Assembly: GCF_024612015.1 (NCBI RefSeq)
Contig: NZ_CP102512.1
Coordinates: 5,394,001 to 5,458,000, forward strand
DNA: 64,000 bases
Reading direction: 5' to 3'
Origin: Streptomyces sp. CA-210063
GTDB taxonomy: Bacteria > Actinomycetota > Actinomycetes > Streptomycetales > Streptomycetaceae
Shown: positions 16,796 to 24,587 of the stretch, piece by piece
How the letters are laid out: each line of letters starts with the position of its first letter
How positions within the stretch are numbered: position 1 is the first letter of the stretch
Program-made: the position numbers and the translations under genes
Notes under the pieces: generated by a model
The model's database searches: none
The model's input: only the letters and a program-made list of their open reading frames with translations
What the model was told of the DNA's origin: nothing

Positions 16796-19216
16796 TCAAC
16801 GGTCCACTCTCTCACCCGTGCCGGACGGGTCGGCGCTTTCCGGAGCGGTGTCCGGTGCCGGGTCACTCGCGTGCTCCGGCTCGTCTGCCCCGGACTTCAC
16901 CGGGGACTCCTCCTCGGGAGTGTGTACGACTGAGGCGGCCTCGGCGTTCGCGTCCTCGTCCGGCGGGACGTCTTCCGAGGCGCTGTCGTCCGTTGAGGTT
17001 CCCTCCGACTCCAGCCGGGCGGCGGCGCGCTTGCGCTGGGTGTACATCCGGAATCCGGCGAGGACGAGGAGCAGGACGCCACCGGCGATGACCAGCATCA
17101 CCGTGGGCGTGATCTCGGTGACGTTGACCGTGAAAGTGACCTCGTCACCATACTTCTCGCCGTCCGCCGTGTAGAGCTGGGCTACCACGGTGACTGGTCC
17201 GTTGGCCTCGGCGTTGGTCGTGAACTTCACCGACTCGCTGTGCCCGCCGGAGATGTCGACGGGCTGCTCGGCGAAGGACTTGTCATCGATCTTCAGACGC
17301 TTCGGGGACTTCGACGTGAGACGCAGCCTCAGGTTGTCGACACCCTGTACGAGGTTGTTCTGCACGGTCACGGGGATCGTCGCGCTGCGGCCCGAGAGCT
17401 TCGTCTCGGACTTCTCGATCAGCCGGACCTGGCTGGTGAGCGTGTCGAGGTATGACGTCGCAGTCCCATACAAGTCGTTGCGGTAGACCGCCGCCTCAAC
17501 AGAGCGGCCCCGCCAGGAGGTGGACATCTCCCGGTCCATGGTTCTGCCGAAGGGCGTGACCACACGGGACGGATCGGAGAGGATCACCTTGAAGCGGTCG
17601 AGGCCGACCTGCGTGGCCTGGATCTCTTGGAACGCCGACTTCGGCAGCGCCTGTTTGCGCAGCGACGAGGGGTACGCCGAGGCCGACGGGATCTTGGTGT
17701 TGGCGCCCGGATCGGGCTTCGCGGCGGCGGCCGCGGACAGCTCCTGGGACTGAGACCAGGTTCCCCCCCGGAGCGCCGTCAGAGCCTGCGCCATCGTCTG
17801 CGCCTGGCTCGTGGACGGCATGCGCTGCGGGGCGATCACGAGGCTGCGCTGCTTGTTGTTCTGGAGGTCCGTCATCAGGCTCTGGGCGAGGAACCTCTGC
17901 ACCGCCAGCGTGGAGCTCTCGGCCTTCGTCATGTCGCCCTGGAACGAGGTCGACAGCCGGGCGTCGGCGACCACGGCCGTGGTGCCGGCGCCGATGGGCC
18001 TGGCCGCGCTCGGCGTGTAGGACAGGCCGTTGTTCTCCTGCAGGCTGTCGCTGCGGGCGATCACCTTGTCGGCGCCCGCGGAGATGGCGACCTTGACGAT
18101 CGACGGGTCCACGGCGCCGTTCACGGGCCAGGCGAAGTCGGTGTCCGGTACCACGCGGAGGATGTTCTGGACCGTGTCCGCGGCCACATCGGTGGCGTCC
18201 TTCAATCGGCTGAGGGAGCCGGTGATCGTCTTGCCGTTGTGCGCCAGCGCCGCGAGGTCGGGGTCGGCGAAGGGCAGGGCGATCACCTCTTCGCCCTGGA
18301 CCGCCGTCTCCAGTTCCGCCAGCCATTCCTTGGCGACAGCCTGGTTCTTGCCCGCGACGGTGGCGCTGCCGCTCCGGACCCGGTAGCTCTCCGTCATTGC
18401 CACGACCGACGCCAGCAGGTCCGGATCGATCACCCAGGTGATGTCGAGGTCCTTGCCCAGCGTCAGCATCTGCTCCAGGCGTCCGCCCGCGGAGATCTCC
18501 TTGGCCAGGTCGTCGCTCAGGAAGACCGGCGTCTGCTGCTCGCCGGGACCGGTCTCGGCCGTCAGGTGGGTGGTGGAGATCAGCGGCCAGAGGTACGTCG
18601 TCTTCGTCTTCGTGCCCGCCTCGTCGGGCTGCCACGGCAGGAAGGTGCGCTGGATGCCGAGAACCTGGTCGTACGGAGCGGCGGAGGTCCTGCCCGAGAG
18701 CGAGACGCCCAGCTGGTAGACACCGTCCGAGCCGAGGTCCAGCTCCTTGACGGGCACCGAGATGGTGAAGGGCTGGGCCACACCGGACGCGAGCTTTGAG
18801 AACTTCTCCACGTACTTCCCGCCGACCTCCGTCCCGTCGGTGAACTGGTCGAAGCCGGTGCGCTTGGCCGCGTCGTCGATGGCCGAGCGGCCCGTCACGG
18901 CCGCCGAGGCCACGCGCAGGCCCACATGGGCGTCCGTGACCGTCTGCTTGCCCTTGTTCGTGACCGTGCCCGAGACGGTGATCGTGTCGCCGGCGGTGGG
19001 CACACTGGGGCTGAGCGAGTCCAGGGAGACCTCAACGGTGTTCGACCCCGTGGCGTCGGCCAGGGAGGCCTTCTGCGCCGCCTGAGCGTACGGGGCTGCG
19101 GGCAGCTGCAGCAGACCGGCCAGCAGCGGCACCCCGGCGAACAGCGCTCCGGTGCGCAGCAGCCACCGGCGGGCAGGTGAGGGACTCATCCCCTGGAAGT
19201 CTGCCGCCTCGGCCAC
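16796..19216 (-). CDS. Large membrane-anchored secreted protein (DUF6049-type)
   Basis: This 806-residue protein has an N-terminal signal segment (RRWLLRTGALFAGVPLLAGLL followed by an Ala-rich stretch), a long extracytoplasmic region with Ig/CARDB-like beta segments at both ends (for example TAGDTITVSGTVTNKG), and a C-terminal transmembrane segment (about 719-738) with a basic, then acidic Ser/Glu/Asp tail inside. It is conserved next to murJ in actinobacteria, and a role in envelope assembly is inferred. The start is GTG 19216 or ATG 19189. I know no enzymatic activity for it. Confidence 0.8.
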   Translation of the reverse strand: MAEAADFQGMSPSPARRWLLRTGALFAGVPLLAGLLQLPAAPYAQAAQKASLADATGSNTVEVSLDSLSPSVPTAGDTITVSGTVTNKGKQTVTDAHVGLRVASAAVTGRSAIDDAAKRTGFDQFTDGTEVGGKYVEKFSKLASGVAQPFTISVPVKELDLGSDGVYQLGVSLSGRTSAAPYDQVLGIQRTFLPWQPDEAGTKTKTTYLWPLISTTHLTAETGPGEQQTPVFLSDDLAKEISAGGRLEQMLTLGKDLDITWVIDPDLLASVVAMTESYRVRSGSATVAGKNQAVAKEWLAELETAVQGEEVIALPFADPDLAALAHNGKTITGSLSRLKDATDVAADTVQNILRVVPDTDFAWPVNGAVDPSIVKVAISAGADKVIARSDSLQENNGLSYTPSAARPIGAGTTAVVADARLSTSFQGDMTKAESSTLAVQRFLAQSLMTDLQNNKQRSLVIAPQRMPSTSQAQTMAQALTALRGGTWSQSQELSAAAAAKPDPGANTKIPSASAYPSSLRKQALPKSAFQEIQATQVGLDRFKVILSDPSRVVTPFGRTMDREMSTSWRGRSVEAAVYRNDLYGTATSYLDTLTSQVRLIEKSETKLSGRSATIPVTVQNNLVQGVDNLRLRLTSKSPKRLKIDDKSFAEQPVDISGGHSESVKFTTNAEANGPVTVVAQLYTADGEKYGDEVTFTVNVTEITPTVMLVIAGGVLLLVLAGFRMYTQRKRAAARLESEGTSTDDSASEDVPPDEDANAEAASVVHTPEEESPVKSGADEPEHASDPAPDTAPESADPSGTGERVDR

Positions 19217-19451
19217 GCGCTCGCCCGTCCCTCGTCGTCGTCAGTGGTCGTCGGAATGTGCGTCCACGCATGGTAACGATGCGCGCTGAGGGGAAGTGCC
19301 GCGGTCCGCTCGACAAGATCGGGGACGAGGCCGGGCTGTCCCTGTATGTGCACGTATCAAGAGGGTCGGCGATGGGGTCACCTGCGCGAAGCCCTTGTGC
19401 ACGTTCAATGGAGGCGACCGCTGCCACCGGCGCCACGTACCCTTTTCTGTT

Positions 19452-20900
19452 GTGCCGAACGCCAACGAAGACATCAGTGCCCTGAGCCAGGTGCAGCGCC
19501 GCGCGGTGAGTGAACTGCTGCGGGTGTCCCCTGTCGCCGACGACCTCGCCCGCCGCTTCCAGGAAGCCGGGTTCTCGCTCGCCCTGGTCGGCGGTTCGGT
19601 CAGGGACGCGCTGCTCGGCCGGCTCGGCAACGACCTGGACTTCACGACGGACGCTCGCCCCGAGGAGGTGCTGAAGATCGTGCGCCCCTGGGCGGACGCC
19701 GTCTGGGAGGTCGGGATCGCCTTCGGCACGGTGGGGGCGCAGAAGGACGGATACCAGATAGAGGTCACGACCTACCGCTCCGAGGCGTACGACCGGACCT
19801 CGCGCAAGCCCGAGGTGTCGTACGGCGACTCGATCGAGGAAGACCTCGTCCGCCGTGACTTCACCGTGAACGCGATGGCGGTGGCGCTCCCCGAGAAGGA
19901 GTTCATCGACCCCCACGGTGGGCTCGAGGATCTCTCGGCGCGGGTACTGCGTACCCCCGGCACTCCTGAGGAGTCCTTCTCCGACGACCCGCTGCGCATG
20001 ATGCGTGCCGCGCGGTTCGCCGCGCAGTTGGACTTCGAGGTGGCCGCCGAGGTCGTCACAGCGATGACCGACATGGCCGGCCGTCTCGAGATCGTCTCGG
20101 CGGAGCGGGTGCGGGACGAGCTGAACAAGTTGATCGTCTCCGCCCACCCCCGCAAGGGCCTGAGCCTGCTGGTCGACACGGACCTCGCTGAGTACGTCCT
20201 GCCCGAGCTGCCTGCACTGCGGCTGGAGCGTGACGAACACCACCGGCACAAGGACGTCTACGACCACACACTGATCGTGCTGGAGCAGGCGATCGCACTG
20301 GAGGACAGCGGACCGGACCTCACCCTCCGGCTCGCCGCGCTGCTGCACGACATCGGCAAGCCCCGCACGCGACGTTTCGAGGAGGACGGTCGGGTCTCCT
20401 TCCATCACCACGAGGTGGTGGGCGCCAAGATGACCAAGAAGCGCATGGCGGCCCTCAAGTACTCCAACGAGCTCATCAAGGATGTCTCGCGCCTGGTAGA
20501 ACTCCACCTGCGCTTCCACGGGTACGGCACCGGTGAGTGGACGGACTCCGCCGTTCGCCGCTACGTGCGTGATGCGGGTCCTCTCCTCGACCGGCTCCAC
20601 AAGCTGACCCGCTCCGACTGCACCACGCGGAACAAGCGCAAGGCGAACGCGCTGTCCCGCGCGTACGACGGTCTGGAGGAGCGCATCGCCCAGCTTCAGG
20701 AGCAGGAGGAGCTGGACGCCATCCGCCCGGATCTCGACGGCAACCAGATCATGGAGATCCTGGGCGTCGGACCCGGCCCGGTGATCGGGCAGGCGTACAA
20801 GTTCCTGCTGGAGCTGCGGCTGGAGAACGGACCGATGGAACACGACGAGGCGGCGGCGGCACTCAAGGACTGGTGGGCCCAGGTACCGCAGGTTTCATGA
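19452..20900 (+). CDS. CCA tRNA nucleotidyltransferase (HD-domain type)
   Basis: This poly(A) polymerase/tRNA nucleotidyltransferase-family enzyme adds or repairs tRNA 3' CCA ends. The 482-residue protein has the nucleotidyltransferase motif LVGGSVRDALLGRLGNDLDFTTDARP, the motif RRDFTVNAMAVAL, and an HD domain (HHRHKDVYDHTL ... LLHDIGKPRTRRF). I choose GTG 19452, giving the N-terminus PNANEDISALSQVQ; an upstream frame opening at 19296 is less likely. There is no clear ribosome-binding site, and a TACCCT box sits 9 bp upstream, so a leaderless transcript is possible. Confidence 0.93.
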   Translation: MPNANEDISALSQVQRRAVSELLRVSPVADDLARRFQEAGFSLALVGGSVRDALLGRLGNDLDFTTDARPEEVLKIVRPWADAVWEVGIAFGTVGAQKDGYQIEVTTYRSEAYDRTSRKPEVSYGDSIEEDLVRRDFTVNAMAVALPEKEFIDPHGGLEDLSARVLRTPGTPEESFSDDPLRMMRAARFAAQLDFEVAAEVVTAMTDMAGRLEIVSAERVRDELNKLIVSAHPRKGLSLLVDTDLAEYVLPELPALRLERDEHHRHKDVYDHTLIVLEQAIALEDSGPDLTLRLAALLHDIGKPRTRRFEEDGRVSFHHHEVVGAKMTKKRMAALKYSNELIKDVSRLVELHLRFHGYGTGEWTDSAVRRYVRDAGPLLDRLHKLTRSDCTTRNKRKANALSRAYDGLEERIAQLQEQEELDAIRPDLDGNQIMEILGVGPGPVIGQAYKFLLELRLENGPMEHDEAAAALKDWWAQVPQVS

Positions 20901-20930
20901 CGGCAGGTCCTCCGCCTCCTTCGGAGGGCA

Positions 20931-20976
20931 AGCAGTGCGGCGCGATGTTTCACGTGAAACATCGCGCCGCACTGCT
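20931..20976. repeat. 46-bp perfect palindrome centred on parS 6
   Basis: The arms 20931-20953 and 20954-20976 are exact reverse complements of 23 bp with no loop. The central 14 bp is parS. It lies between the convergent CCA-transferase and MFS genes and may also act as a terminator hairpin. Confidence 0.93.
20947..20960. other. parS site 6
   Basis: Exact GTTTCACGTGAAAC at the centre of the 46-bp palindrome. Confidence 0.92.
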
Positions 20977-21021
20977 GTGTCGCGGGTTCGACAAGGGTGG
21001 CGCAGTCGTTGGAGGGGCGAT

Positions 21022-21035
21022 GTTTCACGTGAAAC
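21022..21035. other. parS site 7
   Basis: Exact GTTTCACGTGAAAC, 75 bp after site 6 (start to start), flanked symmetrically as GCGATGTTTCAC/GTGAAACATCGC just before the MFS stop codon. Confidence 0.92.
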
Positions 21036-21049
21036 ATCGCCGCCCCACA

Positions 21050-22330
21050 TCAGTGCCGCCTCGATACCCCGAACCGAGCCATGGTCGCAGCGCTCACCGC
21101 ATAGATCACGGCCACGGTCATCACCAGAGCAACCGAGCGGCCGTCGGGAGGGAGCATCAGGGCGGCCACGGCGGCGGCGCCGACGAAGGCCACATTGAAC
21201 AGGACGTCGTAGAGAGAGAAGATCCGGCCCCGGTAGCCGTCGGCGACAGAGGACTGGACGATCGTGTCCGTGGAGATCTTCGCCCCCTGCGTGACGAGGC
21301 CCAGGACGAATGCCGCGATCAATATGGGTACTTCCGTGAAAGGCAGGCCGAGGGCCGGTTCCAGCACAGCGGCGACCGCGGAGCAGATGACGATCCAGAG
21401 GCCCGGCCCCAACCGCTCGGCTGCCCAGGGCGTCATCACCGCCGCGGTGAAGAACCCCGCCCCCGAGACACCCACGGCGAGGCCGAGAAGGGCCAACCCC
21501 TCATCCGAGCCGGAGTTGTCCGAGGCCCAGGCATACCGGCAGAGCATGAGCACCATGACCGTCAGGGCGCCGTAGCAGAACCGCATCAGCGTCATGGAGG
21601 CCAACGACCAGGCCGCTGCCCGACGTCCGGGCTCGGCGAGATGCCGTACACCCGCCGCCAGGCCCCGTGCCGTGCCGGCGAGTGCCGTGCCCAGCCGCGG
21701 CTGCACCAATTCAGGGTCCGGGCCGAGCAGTTCCCGGGCGATGCGCAGTGAGGCCAGGGCCGCGCAGAGGTAGAGGGCCGAGCCGACGAGGACCACCGCG
21801 GCGTCGGAGTCCGAGGTCACCAGTCGTACGACGAAGGCGAGTCCGCCGCCCGCGGTCGCGGCGAGTGTCCCGGCCGTCGGGGAGAGGGAGTTGGCGACTA
21901 CCAGGCGATCGGCATCCACCACGCGGGGCAGGGCGGCGGAGAGCCCCGCCAGGACGAAGCGGTTGACCGCCGTGACGCACAGAGCGGAGACGTAGAAGAG
22001 CCAGTCGGGTACGTGGCTCAAGATCAGGACGGCTGTCACGGATGCCAGCAGGGCGCGCAACAGGTTGCCGTAGAGCAGCATCTGGCGGCGCCGCCAGCGG
22101 TCCAGCAGAACGCCCGCGAAGGGGCCGACGAGGGAGTACGGAAGGAGCAGGACCGCCATCGCGGAGGCGATCGCGGCCGCCGACGTCTGCCTCTCGGGCG
22201 AGAAGACCACGTACGTGGCGAGCGCGACCTGATAGACGCCGTCGGCGCCCTGGGACAGCAGCCGTACGGCCAGAAGGCGTCGGAAGTCCCGGAAGCGGAG
22301 CAGGACGCGCAGGTCGCGCACGACGGACAT
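21050..22330 (-). CDS. MFS transporter
   Basis: This 426-residue integral membrane protein has about 12 hydrophobic segments and an MFS loop-2-like LVGPFAGVLLDRWRRRQML. It starts MSVVRDLRVLLRFRDFRRLLAVRLLSQGADGVYQVAL, typical of actinobacterial MFS exporters of the EntS/MFS_3 type. I use ATG 22330, with GAGG about 9 bases upstream; an extension to 22393 is unsupported. The substrate is unknown. It lies downstream of ino1 on the same strand, 76 bp away, so it could be a third gene of the PadR operon. Confidence 0.85.
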   Translation of the reverse strand: MSVVRDLRVLLRFRDFRRLLAVRLLSQGADGVYQVALATYVVFSPERQTSAAAIASAMAVLLLPYSLVGPFAGVLLDRWRRRQMLLYGNLLRALLASVTAVLILSHVPDWLFYVSALCVTAVNRFVLAGLSAALPRVVDADRLVVANSLSPTAGTLAATAGGGLAFVVRLVTSDSDAAVVLVGSALYLCAALASLRIARELLGPDPELVQPRLGTALAGTARGLAAGVRHLAEPGRRAAAWSLASMTLMRFCYGALTVMVLMLCRYAWASDNSGSDEGLALLGLAVGVSGAGFFTAAVMTPWAAERLGPGLWIVICSAVAAVLEPALGLPFTEVPILIAAFVLGLVTQGAKISTDTIVQSSVADGYRGRIFSLYDVLFNVAFVGAAAVAALMLPPDGRSVALVMTVAVIYAVSAATMARFGVSRRH

Positions 22331-22406
22331 GGGCACAGCCTCACATACGGAGAGGGCCCCCGGGCACATGACCCGGAGACCCTCAACAGCCACTACGAAC
22401 GCCTGG

Positions 22407-23489
22407 TCAGCGCTCGACCTCGCCCTTGATGAACTTCTCGACGTTCTCGCGGGCCTCGTCGTCGAAGTACTGCACCGGCGGGGACTTCATGAAGTACGAG
22501 GACGCCGACAGGATCGGGCCGCCGATGCCGCGGTCCTTGGCGATCTTCGCTGCGCGCAGTGCGTCGATGATGACGCCGGCGGAGTTCGGGGAGTCCCAGA
22601 CCTCGAGCTTGTACTCCAGGTTCAGCGGGACGTCACCGAAGGCGCGCCCCTCGAGGCGGACGTACGCCCACTTGCGGTCGTCGAGCCAGGCCACGTAGTC
22701 GGACGGGCCGATGTGGACGTTGTCAGCACCCATGTCGCGGTCGCGGATCTGGGAGGTGACAGCCTGCGTCTTGGAGATCTTCTTGGACTCCAGGCGGTCG
22801 CGCTCGAGCATGTTCTTGAAGTCCATGTTGCCGCCGACGTTCAGCTGCATCGTGCGGTCCAGGACGACGCCCCGGTCCTCGAACAGCTTCGCCATGACGC
22901 GGTGCGTGATGGTGGCACCGACCTGCGACTTGATGTCGTCACCGACGATCGGGACGCCCGCCTCGGTGAACTTGTCCGCCCACTCCTTGGTGCCGGCGAT
23001 GAAGACCGGGAGGGCGTTGACGAAGGCGACCTTGGCGTCGATGGCGCACTGGGCGTAGAACTTCGCCGCGTCCTCGGAACCGACGGGCAGGTAGCAGACG
23101 AGGACGTCGACCTGCTTGTCCTTGAGGATCTGGACCACGTCGACCGGGGCCTCGGCGGACTCCTCGATGGTCTCGCGGTAGTACTTGCCGAGGCCGTCGA
23201 GAGTGTGGCCGCGCTGCACGGTCACACCGGTGCTCGGCACGTCACAGATCTTGATGGTGTTGTTCTCGGAGGCGCCGATGGCGTCCGCGAGATCGAGACC
23301 GACCTTCTTGGCGTCGACATCGAAGGCGGCAACGAACTCCACGTCACGGACGTGATAGTCACCGAACTGCACGTGCATGAGGCCCGGCACCCTCGACGCC
23401 GGGTCGGCGTCCTTGTAGTACTCGACTCCCTGCACCAGCGACGCGGCGCAGTTGCCCACACCGACGACGGCTACGCGAACCGAACCCAT
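22407..23489 (-). CDS. ino1: myo-Inositol-1-phosphate synthase
   Basis: This NAD-dependent enzyme converts glucose-6-phosphate to inositol-1-phosphate, the precursor of mycothiol and phosphatidylinositol lipids. The 360-residue protein begins with the NAD motif [16 protein letters not shown] and carries the family segments [16 protein letters not shown] and [15 protein letters not shown] 23489 is the start; a GGGAG and then CCGGA precede it. It follows the PadR gene by 44 bp on the same strand. Confidence 0.95.
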   Translation of the reverse strand: MGSVRVAVVGVGNCAASLVQGVEYYKDADPASRVPGLMHVQFGDYHVRDVEFVAAFDVDAKKVGLDLADAIGASENNTIKICDVPSTGVTVQRGHTLDGLGKYYRETIEESAEAPVDVVQILKDKQVDVLVCYLPVGSEDAAKFYAQCAIDAKVAFVNALPVFIAGTKEWADKFTEAGVPIVGDDIKSQVGATITHRVMAKLFEDRGVVLDRTMQLNVGGNMDFKNMLERDRLESKKISKTQAVTSQIRDRDMGADNVHIGPSDYVAWLDDRKWAYVRLEGRAFGDVPLNLEYKLEVWDSPNSAGVIIDALRAAKIAKDRGIGGPILSASSYFMKSPPVQYFDDEARENVEKFIKGEVER

Positions 23490-23533
23490 TCCGGTTGCTC
23501 CCTGTGTGTACGAGTGAGGTCCTGGCAGGGACC

Positions 23534-24214
23534 TCACGTGGTGGTGTCGCCGGGCGCATCCGGACCGGGGCTGTCCCCGGGCCGGGGCAGGGCGCCCGGC
23601 GCTCCCTCTGTGGTGTCGCGAGCAGGTTCTCCGTGGACGGGGCCCTTCAGGTCCCGGCCCGCCCGCTCGCTCTCGATGAGCTCGTTCAGCCAGCGCACTT
23701 CGCGCTCCACGGACTCCATCCCGTGGCGCTGGAGCTCAAGCGTGTAGTCGTCGAGGCGCTCGCGGGTGCGTGCCAGAGAGGCGCGCATCTTCTCCAGCCG
23801 TTCCTCCAAACGGCTCCGACGGCCCTCCAGGACGCGCATGCGCACATCACGGGAGGTCTGCCCGAAGAACGCGAAGCGAGCGGCGAAGTGCTCGTCCTCG
23901 TAGGCGTCGGGACCCGTCTGCGAGAGCAGCTCCTCGAAGTGCTCCTTACCTTCTCCCGTCAACCGATAGACGATCTTGGCGCGGCGACCCGTGAGTGGGG
24001 CGGCGGCAGCATCGTCCGGGGTACCCCCCGATTCCTCGATCAACCAGCCGTTGGCGACCAGCGTCTTGAGACAGGGGTAGAGCGTCCCGTAGCTGAACGC
24101 ACGGAACACACCCAGTGACGTGTTGAGTCGTTTCCGCAGCTCATAGCCGTGCATCGGGGCCTCGCGGAGCAGGCCGAGGACAGCGAACTCGAGTATTCCG
24201 GAGCGCCGGCTCAT
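23534..24214 (-). CDS. PadR-family transcriptional regulator
   Basis: This 226-residue regulator has an N-terminal PadR winged helix ([29 protein letters not shown], then a [17 protein letters not shown] recognition region) and a long C-terminal coiled-coil (about 120-190) for dimerization. A 19-bp ATGT/ACAT palindrome lies 51 bp upstream of its start, so autoregulation is likely, and it may control ino1 and the MFS gene downstream. The inducer is unknown. Confidence 0.9.
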   Translation of the reverse strand: MSRRSGILEFAVLGLLREAPMHGYELRKRLNTSLGVFRAFSYGTLYPCLKTLVANGWLIEESGGTPDDAAAAPLTGRRAKIVYRLTGEGKEHFEELLSQTGPDAYEDEHFAARFAFFGQTSRDVRMRVLEGRRSRLEERLEKMRASLARTRERLDDYTLELQRHGMESVEREVRWLNELIESERAGRDLKGPVHGEPARDTTEGAPGALPRPGDSPGPDAPGDTTT

Positions 24215-24587
24215 CGTCGCCTCCCCTCTCCCGCTGGCCCTGTCGGCACGCTTTATGCCGAGCTGATGTATCGACTCGATACATCCAGACGATAGAACGC
24301 CCCTACGGATGCGACAAGTGGGGACGCGGTGAACGGGATCACATCACCGATTAGTAGGAAGTAAGTTGCCTGATTTGGGGTGAAGTTCGGTGCTCAGTAG
24401 GTTTTGGCGGTGCGTAGTCTGTGCGGCATGCACACCACTGGGAGCCGAGTGACGTTTGAGCACGTCGTCGTCCTAGGTGCGGTACGGATGAATGCCAACA
24501 CGACCGCATCCGTACTTCGGGGGGACCGGAAACCAGCCGCCGTTTCCAGGCGCGCACGGGTGCGCCTGCCCGAGGAGTAGTCGTTCG
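24215..24587. promoter_or_regulatory. padR-pbp divergent intergenic region
   Basis: This 373-bp non-coding region holds the PadR operator (24266-24284) near padR. The remaining 300 bp serve the rightward PBP gene and contain a TAGTCT hexamer near 24414 that could be a -10 element. I saw no other structure. Confidence 0.5.
24266..24284. promoter_or_regulatory. Predicted PadR operator
   Basis: ATGTATCGA-C-TCGATACAT is a perfect 19-bp palindrome with the ATGT...ACAT ends typical of PadR operators. It lies 51 bp upstream of padR. Confidence 0.75.
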
